Below, piece by piece: positions 11,966 to 23,032 of a stretch of 64,000 nucleotides of DNA (the stretch's first letter is position 1; each line of letters starts with the position of its first letter). The stretch is from NCBI GenBank assembly GCA_022496185.1, contig WTXG01000014.1, positions 62,001 through 126,000 on the forward strand, in the 5' to 3' direction. A model generated the notes under the pieces. The model saw only the letters and a program-made list of their open reading frames with translations. It had not been told where the DNA came from and searched no databases. A program made the position numbers and the translations under genes. The stretch is from Multifurca ochricompacta. Taxonomy: Eukaryota > Basidiomycota > Agaricomycetes > Russulales > Russulaceae.

Positions 11966-13731
11966 TTATCTCGCAGATTGTCCTCTTTCTCCTTGCAATA
12001 ACCTTATCAACCCTTCCGGAACCTTTTCCGACTCTATCTCCTCTCCAGTGGCTGCGCCGAGCGCCCCAGCAGATTCAAGGGTGTTTGGAACCCAAGTAAT
12101 CCTGCGCCGTTCAGAAAAACCCATCCCAGATCCATCGACAACCCCCACACGGGAAATCCGACCTCTCCTTCGAATCTCAAATGTCATATTGGGTCCAGGT
12201 CCAAATTTTCTTTGTACGATGCAAACACTCTCCAACCTAGGAAGGACACTCGGTGCATCATCGCCCTCCCACGCCGACCCCAGGCATTCCACCGCATCGT
12301 CGTGCAGTTCCAATTTTTCTATCCCGTTTAGCTTCGACAGTAACCTCCACCAATATGACTTCGGGAGGTCTCCAGGGCATGCACCTAGTTCTAGCGTCCG
12401 CGCCCATGCTGTGGCGCCCAAAAGGTCACAGAGCTCACCCACGTGAAAGATCGGGCTCGCGTCCACGAGGCTTGGATCTGGCTCTTCACCATTCATTGTC
12501 TGGGGGCTCGCGCACCAGCTGAGATTGAAACGGAATGCAGGAACTTCAGATTCTGCGGTTGAGACAGCAGTCCGGGCTTCGAATGTACCTTTCTCCTGCA
12601 CGCCGCGGAGATAAATGTGCTGGATACCATTTCCAGCCTCGATGACCGGTGAAATGGCGGCGAACACTCCCATGCTCCATCCACTGGCAGGAAGTATCGC
12701 CGTGTGCATGTACAGTGCCCTCTTGGCGCCAGCAGGTAATACGAGTCGCGAGTTAAGCAACGCAAAGAAGTGAGGTGACGACATGTGGACTACGACGTCC
12801 ATGAGATGCGGCATCTCTATTCGTGGTTCGCGTGGTGCATCTGTGTGTTTCCAATGTATAGAACAATCCTTCAGCGCAAAATATGCAAGAGAGCGCATCT
12901 GACGTAAAGCCTGCAGTAGATCCAAAAAGGGTATTTTTTCGGCGCATGTGAAGTGAGTGATTCCAGATAACAGCGAACGAGGCGCAATGATGTAAGAGGA
13001 TGAGAAAAACAACTGCAGGTGACGGATCGGTGCCTGGCCCCCAAACAGACCTTCAGGAAGAACAACAGGAGAATCAAGTTCATTAAGAAATAATGAAAAG
13101 GTGTGAATCGGCGTCGGGGTACTAAGGGCATCTAAAATCTTGCGAATGTCTTTGCACCTTCCATGAAGACTGAGGGAGCCCATCCTCGAGAAACCGGTTA
13201 GTATAGTAATGACGTCTTCAGCAGGCATCCGGGCTTGCGGTATCATATTGCGTCGAGGTGACTCTCGAGGGCCAACTAGGATTTTGACATCTATGAGTGC
13301 CGGTTCAGATCGTTCGATGAAAGTCTTGGCCCAGCGGAAACCTAACTGGGAGGTAATTGGTGTTGTGACCCAGAGTGAGTGATAGCTGAGTGCAACTGCG
13401 CGCCAATAACGGCATACATGGGTGACCTTTATCCACCATGGAGGGCGTTTACCAAATGGCCAAGGGAGGGCAACCATGTGGCGGTACAGAACATGAAGAT
13501 CCGCTGGAGAATTTCGACAGGAAGGTCAGGAATGGTGTAAGTTGGAGGTGACGGAGGTGACGAAACCGAAGCTGGGGAAGAAGAAGATTGATGGCCATCG
13601 ACCATGGGTGTGTGTCTATAAAATGAATTATCAGGGAGCTGTGACTTAACCAGGAATCTGTGAGGCTTGCGCGTACGATTGGGGAGGCTTGTTTCGTTTT
13701 TGATGAGACCGCTTAGCTTTCCGCCGCGCAC
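11966..13731 (-). pseudogene. F-box protein, tandem copy B, frameshifted
   Basis: Two overlapping frames together correspond to copy A. The upstream one (13731 to about 13430) carries the N-terminal 60 residues and the first half of the F-box (IPDLPVEILQRIFMFC). The downstream one (from about 13477 to 11966) carries the second half (KVTHVCRYWRAVALSYHSLW) and the leucine-rich body to LLQGERGQSAR. Aligning the DNA with copy A shows an inserted GCC triplet and then a single missing base within about 28 bp at 13440-13475. The shift therefore falls inside the F-box. Translation from the internal ATG at 13477 would give a 503-residue protein without a complete F-box. Confidence 0.8.
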
Positions 13732-13739
13732 CTCTCTGG

Positions 13740-15890
13740 GGATCTTGCTCTTGCCCTTCTTTACTCATAGTTGGTGTTCTCTGTGTCTAGTTCCTGAGTG
13801 CTGACTTCGAGGATAGAGGATAGAGGACCGTTAATAAACAATTGAAATAGGTACAGAATATCGGTTCCGTAGGGCATTATAACACATGACACAGGAATAC
13901 GAACGTACTTGAGTCAGGATTTTGTGACTCATAGGGACTCGAGAATATTGTTCGTGCCTGTTGTGTTGACATATTATGGGAGATTAACAATACAAGGCTG
14001 TCGTAGCCCGCCCTACCTGTCAGTAATAGTTATAGTTTAGTTCAAACACTTTCTCCGAGTCGTGTTAGTTAGATGACTGAGATCAGATCAGTATTGCCAT
14101 TGTACTGATCTGATTCATGTTCATCTTGCGTGCGCGCACAAGTCACTATATACAGTATTTCCACACTCCAAAGACCCTCTGTCGCGGTGAATGCAGCCTC
14201 AACTTATGAGGTGAATCATTCTCGATGAAGAAGGGGAGAGAGAGGTCACGTACGCGTTGGGAATTTGTCGCATCCCCATAGCTGTTGACTCGGACCGCTT
14301 TCACACGTAACCGCAATGGAGTCGAGTCGAGTCGTCGAACCAAAGCCATGGCCTCCCCTCATTTCTGAAAGAACACCACGGAAGACACCCACCAGACTTC
14401 TTCAGCTCCAGCGTTGACCTATCTACATACGTGGAGAAAAGGAGAGCAGATATATTGATGGCACGTGGGGATACCAAGCGAGCCAAGCCACACAAACGCG
14501 TAACGCAAATCGCATGTCTCTGAAGATCTTACAGCATGAATGACGCCTGAGTGTAATCGATAAAAGATGAATGACAAAAGATAATAGATAAAAGATAAAA
14601 GAAAACAGACCCTTCCGAGCCACCACGCACAAGCAACTATCAAACCCTTCCGAACCTTCTCGGAGTGTGTATAACCCGCGGCCGCGGTGCCAGTTCGGTC
14701 TCTGTGTATGGATCCTATAACTTTATCGGTTTCCTGGAGGGAGGGGGGGGGGGCGGGCGAATGGTGCGTTATGTGACGGTGACCAAAATCCGTCCTCGCA
14801 CACATCTACAAGACGAGAATTTGGCTACGCTTCTATAAACCCATAAACCGGACTCCACCCCCCTCCCCCTTTCTGAACACACCCACACACATGATGCGCC
14901 CCACCTTTTGTAGTACCCAGAACGAGGAGAGCGGCCGTTGGAAGAGGAAGGGGATCTTTGAGGAGCACATTGACACTCCGCCTTCTTCGCTCTTCGCACG
15001 CGTAACTCCAGGACTTCTTGAGACGCGCCACGCTTGCAAAAAAATCTAGCTTCTAATATGACGTTTGGCCGGTCGCGCGCGAGTAAACACGTTAAACACG
15101 AGTCCGTGTGCCCTCAAGTGTAAGATTGGTGTTGATATTGATGTGGAACTCAGGGTTCCGGCAGTGCTCCACACTCATGACTGCCTGGCTCCAGCTCAAC
15201 ATCACCCTTCCCCCCCCCTTTCTTCCCTTCCCTCCCCTTCTCCCAAAAAATCAAATAGCAATCTTCCACTGTGGAAAGAACTTATCTTTTCTGCCGTCAG
15301 TCTATGTAGGCCAAAAGACAGTACCGGCTCCACAGCATACGAAATAGATGATAACGTTGCGCAAAGAGTTCGAACAACGTGGGAGGTGGGAACGGTGGGA
15401 AGGCAATGACCAAGGTCAGACAGTGAACGGGAATGCGGCCCCACCCCGCCTTTCCCCGCCCCCCCCACGAACGAACGAACCCATCAGAAAAAGGACCGAC
15501 AGAGAAGAAAAGACCTCGTTCGTCTGGACACGAAAAAACAAAAAGGGATAAGTAAAATGTGGTATCAAAGACGTGGCACGTTGCCTTTTCGCTCGCACAC
15601 ACCCTCGGTGCAATTGAAAAAAAATAAAATAAAAAATAAATAAGATCGATCGTGATGAGTTTATCTATGTGCGGGTACCGCATCCCATGGCGGGGGTGTT
15701 ATCGTGGTTCCCCGTCGACGGATGTTCAACGGTTCAGAAAGGGGCTGACAAGAGATGCCAAACACCCCATCCCCAAGATGAGCGCCGGTCGGTTTTGGAG
15801 GCGCCGTTTCAAAATAAAATAAAAAGGGCTTTAGGGCATTTGGACCGAGCTCAATCTTGATTGGGCGGGGTGATTTTGTTTTTTTGTTTT
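13740..15890. other. Gene-poor region, no supported gene
   Basis: About 2.1 kb with many short frames on both strands but none with recognisable domains. The first 200 bp are the diverged 5' flank of F-box copy B. The region is rich in homopurine and homopyrimidine runs (for example 14740-14758 G-run and 15209-15240 C/T-run). Confidence 0.4.
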
Positions 15891-15893
15891 TTA

Positions 15894-16479
15894 TTATTCG
15901 AGATGCAAGGACAAACGATAATGTGATTGGGAGCCGCCGCGCATAATAACGGCACGTTTACGACGAAGGGCATCTCTAAAATCCCACCAGCGACGGCCGG
16001 CCGGAGATAACAGATGAAGCGGTTGTTCCACAAAGTAAGGGGGGTGACCATTTGGTATGAAGAGTACAGCAGCAGGTGTAAGAGACCTTGTGGCAATACA
16101 ATATTTGACCCAGAAATATCCTGGAAAGGGTTGGGAATACCGTAAAGTGAGACGTGGCGGTGAGTGTTTAGTTACCGAAATCCGTTGATGATCATCAATT
16201 CGCGCAGATGTTCGTCAGTTGAGAGAACGATCTGTAGAAATGAAAATTCAGTGAAATAACGTCTCGTTCCGAGGATCTCGGGGATGGGTGAGTATAATTT
16301 TAGGGGACCAATGTCATTTTTACAAGGGGAACCCTTTTTGAGTTGACCTTCGATAAACCTCATGCTAGCCCTTCCTCACCCTCGTGATGCTTATTCTGCG
16401 CAAACTCGCTGAACACGAACACTGATTCTGGGTGGCGTTGAGAGTTCGGCGGTGGTAATGGTCCTTGGTCGAATCGCAT
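15894..16479 (-). CDS. Possible small spliced gene of unknown function
   Basis: Three coding-looking segments occur in order on the minus strand. From ATG 16479 a segment rich in polar residues contains FDQGPLPPPNSQRHPE and ends at a good donor (GTGAGG, 16379). A second after ctacag at 16231 reads VLSTDEHLRELMIINGF and ends at GTAACT. A third after tttccag reads DISGSNIVLPQGL and finishes with SHYRLSLHLE and a stop at 15894. The phases of the three do not all agree with these exact junctions, so the structure is provisional. No known domain was recognised. A stretch near 22440-22500 repeats SGSNIVL, so this may be a diverged or decaying family. Confidence 0.3.
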
Positions 16480-16854
16480 CAGAATGTCGGAAATAGGTAC
16501 TGAAGGTCAGAGAACCCGCACCTCCGCAATTGGGCCATGACATATAGTAGTATATCAGCTCCGAAATCCATTCAGTTCAGTATGTGGGCTCGAACTTATA
16601 GTTAGCACCTTGAGAAACCAGCAATTCAACAAGTTTAAATGTGGTGTTCAATGAAATTTGGGGACTTTCGCGATCGAAGTCCATTGACAAAACTCCCCCC
16701 GCGGAAGGTTACCAATAAACATAATAAACAACATCTCTACCATTTCATTCTTTGTATGAGGAAATAAACATCTTGCACGACCTTATCCGTAATAAAAGGC
16801 CGGATTTATTTATAGAAAGGAAAATAAAGGCCGTAGAAATACAACCGAAACAGG

Positions 16855-18362
16855 TCACTTTACCGTTACCGGTACAATTGCCTTATTCTGAAGTCAACGA
16901 ACAACTTGGATTCTGACACAGACATGAAAACGTTACCTTTTTCGTCAATTCGTAGATGCGCTTCTGACTGGCAAATAAGATGGCAGCAGTCAGCACGCTT
17001 TGAAGAAGCTTAGAGCCCACGCCCTTGTAAATCCCGCCGATGCCCTCTTCAGCAATAATCGTGCGCAGACCGTGCAGACCGGAACGATAGCGAGCTGCAG
17101 CAGCGTGACCAGCCTGCAGCCGTGACTTTACAACTCTGCGAAGAGGATTGTCAGAACTTCCATTCTTGATGACTATTGTTCCCAAAAAAAAAAAAAAACC
17201 CGTTTCCGACCATGCCGGCACGCGTACGGAAGTGTTGACTTACATATATGGGTATGTCAGGCCAGTCGCAACTGCCAAATAACATGTGGCGCATCAACAT
17301 CACATCACATCTTCAGACTTTTTGAACCGAATAACCCACTAAGCTTCGAGATGGCGCCAAGTAGGAAGAAGTCCCAATCAGTGAGTAGCACACTGACGCG
17401 TCCGACCCTGCGACGGCGGCGCACAAGTGCGTTCTTGAGCTGCTCGAAGACGGTGTATTGAAGTACAGGATTTACGACAAGAACGAGAGCAGGACCGAGA
17501 CCGCGGAAGAATACAGTAGGACCTCCTGTATTCAGGAGACGCGCAGCGGTCGCGAAGACCCCAAGACGCCTTGATTGTGGGGACGTGGCAGCCTCAGTGG
17601 GAGGACTCACATCCATCCCACTAACAGTTTGTGCAGTCTGGATTACCCAAACAGGGTTGGAGGTGACAGTCGTCGCCGTACCTGAATTATTATTTTTTGT
17701 TTTTGTTTTTTCTCAAAAACAAAAACATGACACAGGTACAACGAATAAAAGGGCGAACCAGCTATTAGCCCAGCAAGAATCGATTCGAGGGTCGAAAGTG
17801 CTTGTGTACCACTCCGGGATCGGACAATGATGCCCTTTGTGCTCTCGTAAAAGTAGTAATACACACTAAACCATACCAGCGGCGAGTATTGAGAACGAAT
17901 AAGAGTACCAAATGAACAGAAAATTAAGCGGCGCACCCGTTGGTCACGGCAACACCAAGAAGGCTAGAATTAAGCCCATTGTAAAGTCCAAAAAAGCCCT
18001 CGCGCTTCAGAATATCAACGACAGCCTGATAGGTTGACTGCGTGCCAATGTCAATAACAAAGAACAACGATCGCGATTCCCGGGTCCGGGTACATAATTT
18101 TTTTTTTTTTTTAAAAGAAAAAAGGGCGGAATTTCTACGGGAAAGCCGGCATTCACCTTTTTTTCGTTCTTCGTCTCATTTGCGGCACGAGTCGATAGGA
18201 AGACTAACGGGCTAGGCGCACTTGGGTGAGAACGGAAAACGCCGCGAAAATAGCGGAAATTATGAACTATTTGAGCGTTATGAACACTCACTACGTCGCT
18301 GTCATAGCTAGAATGCCGCCTGCGGCGCCTGCGACGGAATGGATGAAAGAGTCACTGGCCAT
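16855..18362 (-). CDS. Peroxisomal adenine nucleotide carrier (ANT1/PMP47 type)
   Basis: Eight exons joined by GT-AG introns: 18362-18292, 18211-18157, 18037-17937, 17865-17759, 17681-17340, 17271-17244, 17135-16937 and 16887-16855. All phases agree and give about 311 residues. Three mitochondrial-carrier repeats are visible. Each has the loop motif of this subfamily: YPLVFLSTRAANETKN, NPVWVIQT and YPYIVVKSRLQAGH. Other diagnostic segments are STYQAVVDILKREG, TNGVYYYFYES and GVGSKLLQSVLTAAILF. Family members exchange ATP for AMP across the peroxisomal membrane, supplying fatty-acid activation. Length is close to the usual 310-340. One exon is only 28 nt. It is possible that a related mitochondrial pyrimidine or CoA carrier was meant, but the repeat-1 motif favours the PMP47/ANT1 clade. 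Confidence 0.85.
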
Positions 18363-18369
18363 GACTGTA

Positions 18370-19733
18370 TGATAATATTGGTATTATCAAGTCAGGGTTG
18401 GCAAACTGAGGGTTTTTATATCTAGTTGTTTAATGTTACCCTCACGTGTCCCGAGTCGGGAGAGTGAAAGAAAAGGAAAGGTCAAAAGGTGAATACGGGA
18501 TTATGCGGGTCTGAGAGTTGAGCGTTGAGCGTTGAGGCTTGAGGAAGTGGTGGGATCTCATTGGCTGGTATTGGTATTGGTAAGTAGTCAAAACCGGGCC
18601 GAGAATTCAAGTGTTATGAGCTGACTAAATCACGTGAAATTGGTCTCGTGCACGTGAGTGTAATGGGAGATGGGAAATGGGAGACGGGAGGGATGGAAAT
18701 AGCGGCGGCGGGGATGTGATGTGATGTTCAATGTTCGGTAGTACTACTATGACTATGACCATAGGCTATGACCTATGATGTTTGGGGTTCACTTGTTATT
18801 AGAACGATGGGAAAAGATTTTAGAAAAAAAAAAAAAAAGGAGGTAGAGTGTTCGTAAGTCCCTCATTTTTGACATTGCACATCATCACCTGAACAGAAAA
18901 AAAAAAAGAAAAAGAAAAACAAAGGTGTTCAACGCCACCATTCACCTTAAATATCTCAGGACAAAGATGGGGAACTCATTGTGTAATGCTGATCTTCGGA
19001 TGGAATGTCCAGCGCATTGAAGAATTCGAGTCGAGTCGAGTCGAGTCGTTATTGGTCCGCGGAACGCCATCTTATTCGGCGTCTCTAATCATCATAGCAA
19101 TAGCAAACAAGTCCATTGCAACTCTTTAGCTACGCCACACCAACAAGTTGACCCCAGATGGAGTTAGGCCGCTCCGTAAATCTTAACAAGTTGACACAAG
19201 TCCAGTCCGTGCGACTTTGAATATCCTGTCACGGTAATACTGCTGGGTGTATGCGGCCTCAGTCCCATAGAACCTTCGATTCGTTGCGTCTTCATTACTT
19301 CTTGTGAGCAACAGAGTCGGCTATGTTCCCATGGCTAAAGAAGAACGCACTCAAAGTGGTCAGTTGGTGACTGTTCGACACGACGATGGGCGTGTACATG
19401 CCAAATTATTCGTGAAGGAGACAGAACGGCGATAGAGAAAGCGCGTGGAAGGAACCCGATAACGATTTCGTACTATTCCTTCCTGGCAAGAATTAGTTGT
19501 GGATTGTTGCCTGGTGTATCTAAGAGGTATGTTTGTTTAGATCTATCTAGTAACCTAACCTAATACTTGGATGACTTGCTAACCGCCGGGACGAAAATAT
19601 ATCCCTCAGATAATCTGCGACCGCAGTATAAAGACCCTCAGGTTGAGACCAGCAAAGACCAGCATCCACAGGTGCAGTTTCCTCTTAGCTTTGCTCTTTT
19701 TGCTCTCTCCATACTTTTTGCACAAAAAACACG
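18370..19733. other. Intergenic, divergent promoter region, microsatellite
   Basis: Separates the minus-strand carrier from the plus-strand DUF1996 gene, so it should hold both promoters. It contains a (gagtc)n run at 19027-19048 and two A-rich tracts near 18825 and 18900. A possible TATA-like tctgcgaccgcagtataaag lies near 19615-19633, about 100 bp before the DUF1996 start. Confidence 0.4.
19027..19048. repeat. (gagtc)n microsatellite
   Basis: About four tandem copies of a five-base unit upstream of the DUF1996 gene. Confidence 0.9.
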
Positions 19734-21187
19734 ATGCTTTCTCTTCTCGTCGCAGCACTCCTCATTGTTCCTTCTGCTAACGCGTTCTGGCGTCTGCCTT
19801 GCGCCAAACCAGTGCTCGACGCTCGCGTCGATCCCATCGTCAGCCCTGGAAGGGCGAGCAGCCATGCCCACACCGTTATGGGCTCTAGTGGTGCGTACAC
19901 CCTCACATGCGATAATGGTGAACTTGACAATTCGTCTAACTTGTCCCATTAGCCATTGGGTTAAGCACAACGTTCGGAGACTTGCGTAATTCTCAGTGCA
20001 CGACTTGCAAAGTTAGAGACGATAAATCTGCATACTGGATCCCCGAACTTGTAAGAGAGCTCTCTAGCATGTGGATGCCTCACCCCAACTGACTGCCGAT
20101 TCAAGTATTATCAGTACTCGAATGGATCTTTCCAGGCTGTCAGCCACGGAGGAATGCTCGTGTAAGTCTCCAAAAGCGGCTTTAATAGTAAAGGTACCCT
20201 AATTAGTGTTTGCAGTTACTATATCCAGCGTAACGCCCCCAGTGAGACAGTCCAAGCATTCCCAGATGGCCTTCGCATTCTCACAGGAAACCCATATGTA
20301 CGAAGCTACGCGGGTACCCCAGAATCGCGAGCCATCTCCTGGATGTGGTTAGTCCCTTCTTTCTCGAATTGAATCCCATTACTTGCCTTGTGCTAACGTT
20401 GTGATGTGTATCTATCAGCCTCAACTTTAACGGCCCTCCTGCGCCGCAGACCCCAGGATTCACCAACACCAACTGCCCGAGCGGCCTCAGGGCCCAGGTC
20501 TTCTTCCCTGGCTGCTGGGATGGCGTGAACCTCGACTCTCCGGACCACAAGTCCCATATGGCTTTCCCTGATGGTGTCGACAGCGGCCTGTGTCCATCCT
20601 CGCATCCGATCCACCTCGTGTCCCTCTTCTTTGAAGTGTATTTCTACGTCCAGCCATTCAATGCCCTGAACGACGGTGGCCGTTTCGTCCTCGCGAATGG
20701 CGATCCTACTGGTTACGGGCTGCACGCTGATTTCATGAACGGTTGGGACCGCAGCGTGCTCTCACGTGCCGTGGCAACGTGCACGGCAGACTCTGGTGTC
20801 ATCGAAGACTGTCCCGTGTTTCAGAACGAGGGTCGATTCATGGCAGATGCCGACATGAATGCCTGCTCCGCGACGAACCCTCTCTCCAGCGAGCCCGTCC
20901 TCGGCAGCGCCGCCCTACCGCACCTTCCCGGCTGCGTCGCCGTGACAAATGGCCCCGCTTCTGCCGGTCCCTCGGACATCGTCGCGGGATGTACGTCTCC
21001 GGTAGCTCGGAGGTCAGACTCGGAATTGGCGGCGAACGCAACCGTAGCGCGTGCACCCGTGGGAGTACCTGAAGCCAAAGTGAACAGGCGCCGCTGGCAC
21101 CGGGCGATGCGTGGACAGGGCGTCACGCGTCCATCTGATCACCCCCCCCCCCCAATCCTCCCACTTTCCATCCCTTCGATTCATTGA
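19734..21187 (+). CDS. Secreted DUF1996 protein, short form
   Basis: Five exons (19734-19890, 19953-20050, 20106-20161, 20216-20347, 20419-21187) with consistent phases. The first 18 residues are a signal peptide (MLSLLVAALLIVPSANA) before the family's N-terminal motif FWRLPCAKPV. The DUF1996 domain follows: HAHTVMG, CTTCKVRDDKSAYWIPELYY, GGMLVYYIQR, CWDGVNLDSPDHKSHMAFP, CPSSHPIHLVSLFFEVYF and NGDPTGYGLHADFMNGWD, rich in His, Cys and Asp. Proteins with this domain are secreted by many fungi; the activity is not established. The C-terminus (VNRRRWHRAMRGQG then a Pro run) is short and basic and reads through a poly-C tract at about 21141-21152, so the last 20 residues are unreliable. A longer paralogue follows at 23033. 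Confidence 0.85.
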
Positions 21188-21189
21188 TT

Positions 21190-23032
21190 CATTCTTTCCA
21201 CCATGAAACTCCTTCATTTCCCTAAAGGGTATGGTTCCGGTTTTATTTAATTGGGCACCCAACATGCATGATATTCGCGCGTCAGTGACGTCTTTTTTTT
21301 TTCTTCTTTTGGTCCCTTCTGCCTTCAGCCAGTAGCGTTTTCCCCTTTCCTTGGTGCGCGTGGTCTTGACATAACTGAGAAAAATTTTGTACTTATATGT
21401 ATGATGCCTGACCCTTCACTCATGTATAGGCTGGGGGGGAGGGTGTGTTTGTCGAGCAGCTTTTGTATGATCGATAGAATGGATGTTTAACGGGAATAGG
21501 ATATGTGTATACTGTCGCTTTTGTTGTGAACTGCGCATTTCATCGAAAACGAACAGATCCCGTCCCCCGAAGTGGTTTTGATGCCCGGGACCTCCGAGCG
21601 CCCATACACGGGGACTGTTAGTGAAATAATAGTGTTGCTTGTGAGAAGGACTCGAGGCGCCAATTTGGAATGAGTCCCCTGGGAAAAGAGTGTGCCTTGG
21701 GGATTCATTGACGGAAGTGACTTGACTGGTGATAAGATGGCTTTTCGCGCAACTGGCGCGTGAAATATGAATATGACATGCCATTTGTGTATTTCTCAGA
21801 GATATATTTGCTGTCTATTTTGGGTTCAAACGTTGATTAGGAGGAGGGGGTGAGGATTCAAGGACAATAACGTCACGACCGCCCATAATGTTGCACTGGC
21901 ACGTGTGATTGCAGTGAGTGAGTGAGTGAGTGAGCCGTGTCCATGGCAGTTATAGTTGGTAGTTGATTGGTGGTGGCGCCCTAGAGGTCGAGTGCCAAGA
22001 ACAGCTAATACCCATGAAAGACACTCACTTAACTCAGCTGAACCAATAATACTGACAACTAAAGCCATAAAGAAAGGGTTGAGATAATTTAGAGTGCGCT
22101 GAAAAACTTCGAAGCTCTCCAAAACGATGCGGCGCGCATACAGAGGGTTTTCTGTTAGATTGTTCGAGTCCACGATGATGACCGACGAGACGGAAAGCTC
22201 TTCATAGGCACGTGATGTTCCCTGGCAAGTGAGTCTCACTTCTTCCCGCCCGCCTATGTATTTCTTGTATTTCTTCTTCTTAGAGGCAACCCCCGTGAAA
22301 AAAAAAGGCTGACAACGCCGTCACTTTTATTGGAACCCCAAGGGATTGGGGGTCGATTGATTGATGAACCAGGTATTTCTCTGGGATTTATAGAAAAGGG
22401 AATACAATATGTCTTCAAGGTCCCGACATGTTACAATGAGCGAATTGATTGATGTCGAACGGAGATAGTACGATATTTGACCCTGAAAAAGTTCCAGAAC
22501 GTGCGTCCATCGGTATCGTATTACGGCAGATCCTTTTGTGAACGTACGGCTTAAATTTAGACGATGAAACTTACGCCTCCTACTATTGCAACACCATCCT
22601 TGCAGATGCCCACTGGGAAGGCCCAGCCAGGCCCTCATGACTGAGCGTTGATCACTGAGACAGTAGTCAGCTTGGCGATGGTGGTTGGTTTGACGCGGCT
22701 ACTACGATGCCCAAATTTATTTTCTGGGGAGGAGGCGAAAGGACGGCGATAGAAAGCGTGAAGAAGAGGTTTACATCAATCTCGTACTTTTTCACCCTCA
22801 CAACACGAACACTGTTGCCAGGTTCACCGATTGTTGTTTAAACCTACCTGACACCTGCCAAAGTGTTTCTGTTTCTATCCGCCGGCATGAATAATCCCCC
22901 TGCAAGCTCACCCCCATAAAAACCTTCAGACCAGGTTAGTTGTATCACCCTTCGCCTTCGCAGTTGCCCTTTCTTCCTCTCCTTTTCGTCGCTCTTTTTT
23001 TTTTCCCTCTATCTTTGTAACTAGTTTACAAG
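21190..23032. other. Spacer between DUF1996 genes, weak coding signals only
   Basis: Minus-strand frames at 21826-22239 and 22327-22638 are open but have no recognised domain. The second region has a frame containing DGVAIVGG ending at a GTAAGT donor, and an acceptor followed by SGSNIVL, reminiscent of the unassigned gene at 15894-16479. A (gtga)n run sits at 21915-21934. Confidence 0.35.

Noticed and set aside
14146..15683. Several overlapping short frames on both strands
   Set aside because: No domain, no consistent splice structure, and low-complexity composition; treated as noncoding.
20743..21126. Arg-rich frames on both strands over the DUF1996 last exon
   Set aside because: Shadows of the GC-rich coding frame of the DUF1996 domain.
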